A stretch of DNA of 37,458 bases from Actinomycetales bacterium UBA1416 (GCA_002304945.1 DBPQ01000002.1:1-37458), one strand, 5' to 3'; positions 8,411-15,390 are shown, numbered from the stretch's first letter. Numbers and translations: made by a program. Notes: a model not told the origin generated them from the sequence alone.

Positions 8411-9253
8411 TCAGATTCCGGCGTAGCGGAGTGCGGCGGCGGCCACGAGGAGGAGGCCCATCCCCACGGTGACGGCGACCGCCACCGCGGGCCGCGAGCG
8501 GCCCCGCGGGCTAAACAGGTAGGCGGCGGCCAGGGCCGCGCCCACGAGCAGCCCCCCGAGGTGGGCCTGCCACGAGACGTTCGCGATCACGAAGCCCAGC
8601 GCGAAGTTGATGGCGATGAGGACGGCGATCTGGGTGTGGTTCTGCCGGATGCGCCGCAGCGTGAGGCCGAGCGCCGCGAACAGGCCGAACACGGCCCCGG
8701 ACGCGCCCACCGTCCCCACGTTCCACATCGGACCCGCGGGCGAGCTGAACAGCAGCACCGCCACGGAGCCACCGAACGCCGCGAGCAGGTACAGGGAGAG
8801 GAAGCGCCACCGCCCCATGACCCGTTCCAGGGTGGGCCCCACCAGGTACAGGGCGTACATGTTGAACGCGAGGTGCATGATGCCGCCGTGCAGGAACGTG
8901 GTGGTGAGGAACCGCCACGGCTCGATCCACCCGATGGACGGCGCGAAGATGAACTGGTTGGTGAAGCCGGGCACGAGCATCTGCGCGGCGTAGGCCACCA
9001 CGCTCAGTCCGATGAGCACCTGGGTGAGCACGGGCCGGCCGTCGGAGAGCCGCGCGCCGGCGACCGTCGTCGCCGTCCGGGTCCTGCGGGCGGACTCGGC
9101 GACGCAGTCGACGCACTGGATGCCCACCGGGGCGGGCCGCTGGCACGCCGGGCACACCGGCCTGCCACACCGCTGGCACCGGACGTACGAGACGACGTCC
9201 GGGTGGCGGGGGCAGACCGGCGGGCTCTCGGCGGACGGCTCACCCCAGGACAT
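8411..9253 (-). CDS. Rhomboid family intramembrane serine protease with N-terminal Cys-rich domain
   Basis: 280 residues. Residues 14-50 carry C-x2-H, CxxC (26, 29), CxxC (34, 37) and CxxC (47, 50), a zinc-finger-like (B-box-type) module. Six or seven transmembrane helices follow from about residue 75. The rhomboid core has HGGIMHLAFNMYAL (His127, Asn131), GASGAVFG with nucleophile Ser185, and the partner His231 in QAHLGG. It should cleave membrane proteins inside the bilayer; substrates are unknown. The cyclophilin gene ends 4 bp upstream of its ATG, so the two genes are very likely co-transcribed. Zinc-finger plus rhomboid fusions are common in actinobacteria. Confidence 0.92.
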   Translation of the reverse strand: MSWGEPSAESPPVCPRHPDVVSYVRCQRCGRPVCPACQRPAPVGIQCVDCVAESARRTRTATTVAGARLSDGRPVLTQVLIGLSVVAYAAQMLVPGFTNQFIFAPSIGWIEPWRFLTTTFLHGGIMHLAFNMYALYLVGPTLERVMGRWRFLSLYLLAAFGGSVAVLLFSSPAGPMWNVGTVGASGAVFGLFAALGLTLRRIRQNHTQIAVLIAINFALGFVIANVSWQAHLGGLLVGAALAAAYLFSPRGRSRPAVAVAVTVGMGLLLVAAAALRYAGI

Positions 9254-9257
9254 GGGG

Positions 9258-9779
9258 CTACTCGACGACGGTCACCGAGTTGATGACCACGTCCTCCACC
9301 GGGCGGTCGTTCCGGCCCGTCGGCGTGGCGGCGATCGCGTCGACGACAGCCCGGGAGGCGTCGTCGACGACCTCGCCGAAGATCGTGTGGTTGCCCTGCA
9401 GCCAGGTCGTGGCACCCACCGTGATGAAGAACTGGGAGCCGTTCGTGCCGTGGCCACCGCGCTTGCCGGCGTTGGCCATGGCGAGCTTGTAGGGGGCACG
9501 GAAGTCGAGCTCGGGGTGGATCTCGTCGTCGAAGGTGTAGCCGGGCCCGCCGGTGCCGGTGCCCAGCGGGTCCCCGCCCTGGATCATGAAGCCGGGGATG
9601 ACGCGGTGGAAGATCACGCCGTCGTACAGCGGGGCGGTGGTCGGCTGGCGGGTCGCCGGATCCACCCACTCGCGGGCGCCGGTGGCGAGTTCCACGAAGT
9701 TGGCCACCGTCTTCGGGGCGTGGTTGGGGAACAGTTCGACCGTGATGTCACCGGCCGTGGTGTGCAGGGTTGCCTTCAT
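9258..9779 (-). CDS. ppiA: Cyclophilin-type peptidyl-prolyl cis-trans isomerase
   Basis: 173 residues from the ATG at 9779 (MKATLHTTAGDITVELFP). The frame stays open far upstream, but that part lies opposite the next gene and is not coding. The signature FHRVIPGFMIQGGDP and the block NGSQFFITVG, with the active-site Arg in FHRV, mark a cyclophilin that catalyses X-Pro isomerisation. No signal peptide is present, so it is cytoplasmic. It has a small insertion (EWVDPATRQPTTAPLYDG) before the active site, as in other actinobacterial PpiA proteins. It lies 4 bp upstream of the rhomboid gene, and in many actinobacteria ppiA also sits between gyrA and crgA. Confidence 0.93.
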   Translation of the reverse strand: MKATLHTTAGDITVELFPNHAPKTVANFVELATGAREWVDPATRQPTTAPLYDGVIFHRVIPGFMIQGGDPLGTGTGGPGYTFDDEIHPELDFRAPYKLAMANAGKRGGHGTNGSQFFITVGATTWLQGNHTIFGEVVDDASRAVVDAIAATPTGRNDRPVEDVVINSVTVVE

Positions 9780-9924
9780 GGCTCCAAGTCTGTCATGGGG
9801 TCCCGCCGGGTCGCGCGCCCGGCCTCCGCACAGCCCGCGGGATTCGCTCTCAGCGCATTCGCCACACTCGGTGACGGCTCCTTGGGCGAAGCGGGTCAAC
9901 AAGGGGCAAAATGGTGAGCAGCAG

Positions 9925-9944
9925 TCACATGCCCATCCATGTGA
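9925..9944. promoter_or_regulatory. Perfect 7-bp inverted repeat upstream of the 11-mer-repeat protein gene
   Basis: TCACATG (9925-9931), spacer cccatc, CATGTGA (9938-9944). The dyad lies 24 bp before the ATG at 9969, in the probable leader or core promoter. It looks like an operator for a dimeric regulator, or a small leader stem-loop. The rest of the 9780-9968 spacer has no feature I can name. Confidence 0.45.
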
Positions 9945-9968
9945 TCCATCAACCACAAGGAGAACGAG

Positions 9969-10976
9969 ATGGCCAAGCGAAAGGACATCGACCTGGAGAA
10001 GGTCCGCCAGCAGGCGACTGAGCTTTCCCACGTCATCACCGAACAGGCGCACTCCCTGGGCGACAAGGCGGCATTCATCGCGCACGAGGCCACTGACTGG
10101 GCAAGCCCCAGGGTGGACTCCGCGAAGCACTGGGTGGAGCCGAAGCTGCACGAGGCCGCCGAGTGGGCCGAGCCCCGCCTCGGCGCCGCCAAGGGCACGG
10201 CGGCCGCCGCCACGGGCACAGCGGTGGAGAAGCTCGAGCAGGCCTGGCGCGAGTCCGTGAAGGTCGCCGCCCCCAAGGTCGAGGAGGTCACCGAGAAGGC
10301 CAGGCCCGTCATCGACTCGGCGTACGAGAAGGTCGTCGACGACTACCTTCCCCGCATCCAGAAGGCGATGCACGACGCGGCGGCCGCCGCCGGCGCCGAG
10401 GGCACCCTCGTGGAGAAGGCGAGCAGCGCGGGTACCGCCGTCGAGAAGGCACTGACCACTCCGCCGCAGAAGTCCCACAAGGGTGCGAAGACCCTCGGCT
10501 GGATCCTGGTCGGCTCCGTGGCCGCCGGTGCGGGCTACCTGCTGTGGCGCCGCACCCAGCCGGTCGAGGACCCGTGGGCGGAGGAGTACTGGCAGGACGT
10601 CGACGCCGCCGGGACCACGCCTGCCCCTGCCGCCTCCCTGAGCGAGAAGGCGAGCGAGGCCGCCCACAAGGCGTCCGACGTCGCCAAGGACGCCGCGGGC
10701 AAGGCGGCCGGTGCTGCCAAGGAGGCCGCCGACAAGGTGAAGCACGTCGTCGAGGACGCCTCGCACAAGATCGAGGAGGTGGCCCACAAGAAGGAGGGCG
10801 CCGCCTCGGGTGCGGTCGCAGCGGGCGCCGCCGAGGCCGAGGAGGTGGCCGAGGAGGCCGCCGACCGCACCGAGGACGTCGCGGACGACCTGTCGGACGC
10901 CGCCGCCGAGGCCGCCGAGGAGGCGGAGGAGGCCGCGGAGGACGCGGCCGAGGAGTTCAGGGGCCGGGCCGACTGA
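9969..10976 (+). CDS. Ala/Lys/Glu-rich membrane protein with 11-residue repeats (LEA-like, DUF5324-like)
   Basis: 335 residues, ATG preceded by AAGGAG (9956-9961). I do not recognise an enzymatic domain. Residues 43-75 contain three consecutive 11-mers with Trp at 44, 55 and 66 and Pro three residues later (WASPRV, WVEPKL, WAEPRL). A transmembrane helix (175-194, LGWILVGSVAAGAGYLLW) divides the protein. The second half is a low-complexity amphipathic helix of KASEAA/KDAAGKA repeats ending in a highly acidic A/E/D tail (285-328). Composition resembles LEA group 3 proteins and the DUF5324-type proteins found near ppiA and crgA in Streptomyces (from memory). It may be a membrane-attached stress or envelope spacer protein; this is inference. 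Confidence 0.75.
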   Translation: MAKRKDIDLEKVRQQATELSHVITEQAHSLGDKAAFIAHEATDWASPRVDSAKHWVEPKLHEAAEWAEPRLGAAKGTAAAATGTAVEKLEQAWRESVKVAAPKVEEVTEKARPVIDSAYEKVVDDYLPRIQKAMHDAAAAAGAEGTLVEKASSAGTAVEKALTTPPQKSHKGAKTLGWILVGSVAAGAGYLLWRRTQPVEDPWAEEYWQDVDAAGTTPAPAASLSEKASEAAHKASDVAKDAAGKAAGAAKEAADKVKHVVEDASHKIEEVAHKKEGAASGAVAAGAAEAEEVAEEAADRTEDVADDLSDAAAEAAEEAEEAAEDAAEEFRGRAD

Positions 10977-10992
10977 CCCGATCCACCCGTGG

Positions 10993-11029
10993 AGGGGCCT
11001 CGCACCGGTCGTCACCGGGCGGGGCCCCT
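10993..11029 (+). terminator. Hairpin after the 11-mer-repeat protein gene
   Basis: AGGGGCC (10993-10999) pairs with GGCCCCT (11023-11029), with an inner CCGGT/ACCGG stem (11005-11018). It lies 16 bp after the stop at 10976. There is no clear T-tract, as is usual for actinobacterial terminators. Confidence 0.55.
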
Positions 11030-11043
11030 TCCCGTTCCGTTCC

Positions 11044-11097
11044 GCTCCCCTGAACTCCCGCTATCCCCTGAACTCCCGCTATCCCGTGAACTCCCGC
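11044..11097. repeat. Three tandem 18-bp repeats at the 3' end of the deacetylase gene
   Basis: On the minus strand the last coding unit CGGGAGTTCACGGGATAG (Arg-Glu-Phe-Thr-Gly-stop) is followed at once by a near-identical unit CGGGAGTTCAGGGGATAG and then a partial third. The period is 18 bp, so stop codons recur in frame at 11079-11081 and 11061-11063. It looks like slippage or tandem duplication of the gene end. Confidence 0.8.
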
Positions 11098-12080
11098 AGG
11101 TTCACGAAGCCGTAGCCCCGTTCCCGCAACCCGGCGATGATGCAGGGCAACGCGTCCGCGTCCAGGGTGGTGCCGTCCGTCGGGTGGGCGCCGACGTGCA
11201 TGAGCACGATCTGGCCGGACCTCGCGGTGTCGAGCACCCGATCGCAGACGATCGCCGCGGTGATCCCACCCTCCGTCCCCTTCCACCCCAGCGTGTCCAC
11301 CGTCCACCGGAACGGGACGTAGCCCTCGCCGTTCACCACCGCGATGTCGAGGGGGGTGCGGTCACCGTAGGGGAAGCGGAACAGTGGCCTCGTCGTGTGG
11401 CCCGTGAGAGGGCTGACGGAGGCCTCCGCCGCCGCGAGCTCCGCGCGGATCACCACGTTCGTGGAGGTGGAGAAGTACGGGTGGGTGTCCGAGTGGTTGC
11501 CCACCGGGTGGCCCGCCGCGGCCATCGCCCGCACCGAGTCCGGGTAGGCCCGCGCGAACTGGCCGGTCACGAAGAAGGTCGCGGGGACCCCGGCGCTGCG
11601 CAGCGTGGCCAGGATCGAGGCGACCGCGGTGTTCGACGCCCCACCGTCGAAGGTCAGGGCGGCCACCTTCCGCGACGTGGGGAGGACCTCCCAGTCCACG
11701 CCCTCCCAGCCGTCCGGCACGGCAGCAGTCGGGGCGGGCGCCGGAGTGGTGGGCCGCACCGTCGTCGGTGACGGCGACGGCGGCCTCACGGTCGTGGGCG
11801 ACGGCGTGGGTGCCGGTGCACTCGGAGCGCGCGTGGTCGGGGCGGCGGTCGTGGGAGCGGCCGTCGTTGGTGCCGGAGTGGTGGGCGGCGGCGTGGTGGG
11901 CGCCGCAGTGGTCGGTGGTGCCGTGGTGGGCGCGGATGTCGTCGCGGGCGCCGAGGTGGGGCTGGCCGTTGGGTTGTCGCCGGCGGAGCTGCAGGACGCC
12001 AGCGACAGCGCGGCACCGAGCGCGAACGCCGTCACGGCTCGCGCGAGTGGCCGGGTCCGCCCCGGTCGGGACTGTGCCAC
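11079..12080 (-). CDS. Lipoprotein polysaccharide deacetylase (NodB homology domain)
   Basis: 333 residues from the GTG at 12080; the frame extends to a TTG at 12137, but the GTG gives a standard lipoprotein signal (MAQSRPGRTRPLARAV, then ALSLASC with lipobox Cys30). A Thr/Pro/Ala linker (about 40-120) suggests a wall-spanning spacer. The NodB domain (about 130-333) has metal His residues in HSDTH (196-200), RFPYGDRT and LMHVGAH. The first motif is TFDGG (143-147) instead of the usual TFDDG, so only one of the two Asp residues is kept. It probably deacetylates peptidoglycan or another wall polysaccharide on the cell surface. It is transcribed alone. Confidence 0.88.
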   Translation of the reverse strand: MAQSRPGRTRPLARAVTAFALGAALSLASCSSAGDNPTASPTSAPATTSAPTTAPPTTAAPTTPPPTTPAPTTAAPTTAAPTTRAPSAPAPTPSPTTVRPPSPSPTTVRPTTPAPAPTAAVPDGWEGVDWEVLPTSRKVAALTFDGGASNTAVASILATLRSAGVPATFFVTGQFARAYPDSVRAMAAAGHPVGNHSDTHPYFSTSTNVVIRAELAAAEASVSPLTGHTTRPLFRFPYGDRTPLDIAVVNGEGYVPFRWTVDTLGWKGTEGGITAAIVCDRVLDTARSGQIVLMHVGAHPTDGTTLDADALPCIIAGLRERGYGFVNLREFTG

Positions 12081-12140
12081 GCCTCCATGATCCTCCGGGT
12101 TCGACGGCACGACAAGGATCACCGAGTGGCGATTCAATAA

Positions 12141-12167
12141 CGGTTGAGTGCCGAGAGCGGTTGAGTG
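12141..12167. repeat. Two direct copies of CGGTTGAGTG upstream of the deacetylase gene
   Basis: Identical 10-mers at 12141-12150 and 12158-12167, 17 bp apart, in the 144-bp spacer between the S4 protein stop and the deacetylase start. They are positioned like tandem operator half-sites. No other element is clear in this spacer. Confidence 0.45.
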
Positions 12168-12224
12168 GTGGGGCTGTTCGGCGCGCCGGCGGTCGGGGGC
12201 GCCGGAGGCCGGCGGAACCCGCCG

Positions 12225-12596
12225 TCAGTACCCGCGGAGTCGCTCGATCTCGCGGCGCTCCCGCTTGGTCGGCCGCCCGGCCCCCCGCTCCCGCCGGGGC
12301 ACCGCGAACACCCCGGCCGGCGGTGGTTCGGGACTCCGGTCGAGGATCGCCGCCGCGGCGGCCGGCGCACCCACGCGCTTGACCAGCAACTGTCGCACCT
12401 CGACGATCCGTTCCCGCTCCCCGCCGCGCACCACCACCTCGTCGCCGAGGGCCAGCGTCGTCGCAGGTTTGGCACGCTCCCCGTTGACGCGCACGTGACC
12501 GGCCTTGCACGCCGCGGCCGCCAGGGACCGGGACTTGAAGAGGCGCACAGCCCACAGCCACGCGTCCACGCGGACGGAGGTGGGCGCCGGGGTCAC
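12225..12596 (-). CDS. S4-domain RNA-binding protein (HslR-like)
   Basis: 123 residues from the GTG at 12596; an upstream TTG at 12635 in the same frame lies in the terminator hairpin of the next gene and is unlikely. The S4 domain (about 6-60: VRVDAWLWAVRLFKSRSLAAAAC, then AGHVRVNGERAKP, read in pieces) is followed by a basic C-terminus with GRPTKRERREIERLRGY. It matches HslR/YrfH-type heat-shock proteins that bind ribosomal RNA and rescue stalled 50S subunits in E. coli. There is no Shine-Dalgarno, but a TAGGCT -10-like hexamer ends 7 nt before the GTG, suggesting a leaderless mRNA. Confidence 0.88.
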   Translation of the reverse strand: MTPAPTSVRVDAWLWAVRLFKSRSLAAAACKAGHVRVNGERAKPATTLALGDEVVVRGGERERIVEVRQLLVKRVGAPAAAAAILDRSPEPPPAGVFAVPRRERGAGRPTKRERREIERLRGY

Positions 12597-12603
12597 GGAG
12601 CCC

Positions 12604-12609
12604 AGCCTA
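12604..12609 (-). promoter_or_regulatory. -10 hexamer for a leaderless S4-protein mRNA
   Basis: TAGGCT on the minus strand fits the actinobacterial TAnnnT -10. Its last base is separated by 7 nt from the GTG start, so transcription should begin at or next to the start codon. No -35 match is evident. Confidence 0.45.
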
Positions 12610-12620
12610 GGTGAGACGCC

Positions 12621-12652
12621 ACGGCCGCCGCTCAACCCTGAGCGGCGGCCGT
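12621..12652 (-). terminator. Perfect 14-bp stem hairpin downstream of the DUF6457 gene
   Basis: ACGGCCGCCGCTCA (12621-12634) and its exact complement (12639-12652) with an ACCC loop. It starts 17 bp after the DUF6457 stop on the minus strand and lies just upstream of the S4 gene. There is no U-tract, but the stem is very strong. Confidence 0.75.
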
Positions 12653-12669
12653 GCGTCCGAAAGGTGCGG

Positions 12670-12951
12670 TCAGCGGTGCTTGTCGAGCGTCCGGGCGACC
12701 ACGTTGACCCGGGCCTGGACCGACTCGGCCGAGAAGTCGCCGTCCTTGGCGGCCGCGAAGCCGATGAGGAACGCGGTCATGGGAGCGTCATCCTGGTCAC
12801 CGGGGCTGTCGGCCACGTGGTGGACGAGGTCGATGATCGACGGGGTGACGGCGGCAAGGACCTTGCGCTTCATGTGCAGGGCGTCGCAGACCTCTTCCAG
12901 CCAGGTCTCCGGCGCCGGCGTCTCGTCTGGGTCGAGTACCACATCAGTCAT
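12670..12951 (-). CDS. DUF6457 family protein
   Basis: 93 residues from the ATG at 12951, with GGAGG 6 nt upstream; an in-frame upstream start at 12966 has no such site. The sequence (TWLEEVCDALHMKR near the start, VLAAVTPSIIDLVHHVADSP in the middle, PMTAFLIGFAAAK towards the end) is the helical pattern of small proteins often encoded beside molybdenum-cofactor genes, grouped as DUF6457. No moa or mob gene is present here. It is predicted to be cytoplasmic, all-helical, with no catalytic motif that I can see. A TAGGGT -10-like element (minus 13003-12998) may serve as promoter, and the strong hairpin downstream ends the transcript. Confidence 0.8.
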   Translation of the reverse strand: MTDVVLDPDETPAPETWLEEVCDALHMKRKVLAAVTPSIIDLVHHVADSPGDQDDAPMTAFLIGFAAAKDGDFSAESVQARVNVVARTLDKHR

Positions 12952-13112
12952 GGTGTTCCTCCGCATCGAGGGTGGTGTCCAAATTCGGATGACATCAACC
13001 CTATGCCGGATGGTCCACGCCGGGAAGGTCTTTGGTCCGCCCCGGAGCCCCCCTCAACTCCCACACGCGTCCACGTCCGGGGCCTCGCCGTGCGAACGCG
13101 GGAGGGCGCCCC

Positions 13113-13118
13113 TAGCCT
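13113..13118 (+). promoter_or_regulatory. -10 hexamer for a leaderless PAP2 mRNA
   Basis: TAGCCT followed by 6 nt and then the GTG start at 13125. The arrangement mirrors that upstream of the S4 gene and predicts a transcript starting at the G of GTG. The rest of the 12952-13124 spacer shows nothing else clear. Confidence 0.45.
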
Positions 13119-13124
13119 GTTGGG

Positions 13125-13793
13125 GTGACCATCCCCTCCCGCGCCCGTCGCCTCGCACGCGCTGCGGCGTTCGCCGGCCTGCTGGCGGTCCCGGTGGTGG
13201 TCCTGGCCATCCTCATCCGCTCCGAGACCGGGGGCGTGGTGGAGTTCGACCGCGACGCCGTGACGGCGGCGACCGACTTCGCCCGGGACAGGCCGGTGCT
13301 GCACACCACGCTGCTCGTGTGGGAGGAGGCGACGCAGGCCCGCTGGATCAATCCCGCCGTGGCGCTGGTCGCCCTCTGGGCGTGGCGCCGGCGGAACCTG
13401 GGAAGCCGGGCGGCATGGGCGGTGGCGACTCTGCTGGTCGCGTGGGGCCTGGCCAACGTGGTCAAGTACGTGGTGCAGCGCGCCCGTCCCGTCATCGACG
13501 AGGCCCTGGGCCACTCCCCCGGCTACAGCTTCCCCTCCGGGCACTCGATGAACGCGATGGCCGCCGGAATCGTGCTCGCCGTCCTCCTCTGGCCCCTGCT
13601 CCGCACCCGCGGCCGGGTGGTCCTCACGACGGCGGTGGCCGCCGCCGTCGTCCTCACCGGCCTCGACCGGGTCTTCGTCGGTGCCCACTTCCCGTCCGAC
13701 GTCGCCGCGGGCTTCACGCTCGGGGCCGCCGTGGTGGGAGCGTCCTGGCTCGGCCACACCGGCTGGCATCCCCCCACGAAGGAGTCCCCGTGA
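13125..13793 (+). CDS. PAP2-family phosphatase (first of a pair)
   Basis: 222 residues with about five or six transmembrane segments. All three parts of the PAP2 signature are present: K114-x6-RP (121-122), PSGH (His140) and R182-x5-H188-x3-D192. Such membrane phosphatases dephosphorylate lipids such as undecaprenyl pyrophosphate or phosphatidic acid; the active site is expected to face outwards. The GTG start has no Shine-Dalgarno and probably begins a leaderless mRNA. Its stop overlaps the GTG of the second PAP2 gene (GTGA), so the pair is translationally coupled. The substrate cannot be told from sequence. Confidence 0.88.
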   Translation: MTIPSRARRLARAAAFAGLLAVPVVVLAILIRSETGGVVEFDRDAVTAATDFARDRPVLHTTLLVWEEATQARWINPAVALVALWAWRRRNLGSRAAWAVATLLVAWGLANVVKYVVQRARPVIDEALGHSPGYSFPSGHSMNAMAAGIVLAVLLWPLLRTRGRVVLTTAVAAAVVLTGLDRVFVGAHFPSDVAAGFTLGAAVVGASWLGHTGWHPPTKESP

Positions 13794-14473
13794 TCCACCG
13801 CTACGAGATCGACAGCTCCGCCCCCTCGCGCAGCGACTTCTGGCACGACCTGGGGCGCCGGGCCGCCCTCCCCGGTCTGGCGGTCCTCGCTGCCCTGGTG
13901 GCGATCGGCTTCCTCATCACCGGCCCCCTCGGTGGCCTGCCCGGCGAGGCCGGCATCAATGAGGTCCTCGCGGACGCGCGCACCCCGTTCCTGGACCAGG
14001 CGACGTTCCTCGTCTCCCTCGTGGGCAACACGGAGTTCGTGATCGGGCTCGGCGCCCTGGTGATCGGGCTCGTGTGGTGGCGCACGCGGGAGTGGTGGTT
14101 CGCGATCATCCCCGGGATCGCCGTCGCTCTCCAGGCGGTGATCTTCATGGCCTCGGCGGCCGTCGTCGGGCGGGAACGCCCCGACGTCGAGCAACTGGAC
14201 CACGCGCCGCCCACCTCGAGCTTCCCGAGCGGCCACACCGGCGCCGCTGCGGCGATCTACCTCAGTCTCGCCCTCATGGCCCAGCGGATCCCCAACCCGG
14301 CACTGCGGGTGTTCGTGACGGTCCTCTGCCTGCTCATGCCCTTCGCCATGGGCTTCTCCCGGCTGTACCGGGGGATGCACAGCATGACGGACGTCGTCTT
14401 CGGATTCCTGAACGGCGCCATCTGCGCCTACCTGGCGTGGAACTACCTCCGGCGCGAGCCCGCCCGGAACTGA
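13790..14473 (+). CDS. PAP2-family membrane protein (second of a pair, motif-1 Lys missing)
   Basis: 227 residues from the GTG at 13790, overlapping the previous stop and preceded by GAAGGAG (13778-13784). It has about six transmembrane helices. PSGHTG (His149) and SR-x5-H-x3-D (Arg191, His197, Asp201) are intact. In the first motif RP is present (130-131), but the Lys expected seven residues before this Arg is Ala123 (AAVVGRERP). The frame extends far upstream, but that is a shadow. It may still act on lipid phosphates with altered phosphate binding, or be specialised. Coupling to the intact paralogue suggests a common pathway, perhaps undecaprenyl phosphate recycling (inference). Confidence 0.85.
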   Translation: MIHRYEIDSSAPSRSDFWHDLGRRAALPGLAVLAALVAIGFLITGPLGGLPGEAGINEVLADARTPFLDQATFLVSLVGNTEFVIGLGALVIGLVWWRTREWWFAIIPGIAVALQAVIFMASAAVVGRERPDVEQLDHAPPTSSFPSGHTGAAAAIYLSLALMAQRIPNPALRVFVTVLCLLMPFAMGFSRLYRGMHSMTDVVFGFLNGAICAYLAWNYLRREPARN

Positions 14474-14497
14474 CCCGCAGCCCTGCCGAACCGCCCG

Positions 14498-15274
14498 TCA
14501 GACCTTCGCGTACTTCGCCCGGCCGAAGGAGTAGACGCCGTAGGCGAAGAGCCCGATGGCGATCACGACGAGGAGGGCCTTCCCGTACGGCACCGTGGTG
14601 AGCGACTGCAACGCACCGTCGAGGCCCTCGGCCTTCTCCGGGTCCGCCGTGGCGGCAGCGGCCACGAACAGGCCACCCACGATCACCAGGGCGATCCCCT
14701 TGGCCACGTACCCGAAAAGGCCGGCGTGGACCACCCACGGCCCCGGGTGCTCGCGGAGGTCCTCGAGGAACTTCCTCACCCAGCCCTTGTACACGTGGTA
14801 GCCGCCGACTCCGATGATCCCGAGCCCCACCGCCCCGACGGCGAGGCGGCCGTACGGGTAGGTCATGAGGGTCCCGGTCATGCTGCTCGTGTCCCCGGAA
14901 CCGGAGGAGCTCCCCGTGACCACGGTGACGGCCGTGTACGCCAGGAAGGCGTAGAGCAGTCCCTTGCCGACGTGCTTCCCCCGGTCGAACCACTCGTGGA
15001 CCACGAAGGTCTCCGTGAACTGCCAGAGCGCGAGAAGCCCGAACGCCCCGGCCACCACCCAGAGGAGCACCATCCCCATCGCCGTGCCCGAGAAGTAGGC
15101 GAGGGCGCCGGACTGGTCCGCGGAACCCGAGTAGTCACCCCAGGACATGTGGAGGGCGATCCAGCCGATCACGAGGTGCAGGAGGCCACTCGCCGCGAAA
15201 CCGAGGCGCGCGCCGTTCTCCACCACCGGGTTGTGTCCCGCGCTTGCCGCGGACTCCTTGACGGACGAGCTCAT
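14498..15274 (-). CDS. DUF1206 family membrane protein
   Basis: 258 residues built of three two-helix repeats, giving six transmembrane segments. Repeated motifs are GLLHLVIGWIAL, GKGLLYAFLAYTA and GYVAKGIALVIVGG, followed in each unit by a second helix and short polar loops. This threefold pattern defines DUF1206, whose function is unknown. The ATG at 15274 has no clear Shine-Dalgarno site. The gene lies 45 bp downstream of tRNA-Ala on the same strand, and could be read from the tRNA transcript or its own promoter. It converges with the PAP2 pair (24 bp apart). Confidence 0.88.
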   Translation of the reverse strand: MSSSVKESAASAGHNPVVENGARLGFAASGLLHLVIGWIALHMSWGDYSGSADQSGALAYFSGTAMGMVLLWVVAGAFGLLALWQFTETFVVHEWFDRGKHVGKGLLYAFLAYTAVTVVTGSSSGSGDTSSMTGTLMTYPYGRLAVGAVGLGIIGVGGYHVYKGWVRKFLEDLREHPGPWVVHAGLFGYVAKGIALVIVGGLFVAAAATADPEKAEGLDGALQSLTTVPYGKALLVVIAIGLFAYGVYSFGRAKYAKV

Positions 15275-15319
15275 GCGATCACTGTGGCAAAGCGGACGGG
15301 CCCCCGCAATCCGAAAGGG

Positions 15320-15390
15320 TGGAGCGACGGGGAATCGAACCCCGATCAGAGCCTTGCAAAGGCCCCGTTCTACCGTTGAACTACCGCCCC
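15320..15390 (-). tRNA. tRNA-Ala (anticodon TGC)
   Basis: A complete cloverleaf on the minus strand. The 5' acceptor GGGGCGG pairs with TCGCTCC and gives the G3-U70 pair that identifies alanine tRNAs. The D-stem is GTTC/GAAC; the anticodon loop TTTGCAA holds TGC between stems GGGCC/GGCTC; the T-arm is CGGGG-TTCGATT-CCCCG. The discriminator base is A, and CCA is not encoded (ACCC follows). The 71-nt length reflects a short D-loop. Its first 10 nt overlap the end of the DLW-39-type gene. Confidence 0.95.

Noticed and set aside
9780..11015. Upstream extension of the cyclophilin frame
   Set aside because: It lies opposite the 11-mer-repeat gene; the cyclophilin family start MKATLHTTAGDI fits the ATG at 9779.
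11777..11970. Repeat array in the Thr/Pro-coding part of the deacetylase gene
   Set aside because: The repeats follow the coding of a low-complexity linker (PTT/APTT units); there are no spacers or CRISPR-like repeats.
12081..12137. TTG start extending the deacetylase by 19 residues
   Set aside because: The extension would bury the lipoprotein signal; the GTG at 12080 gives a standard one.
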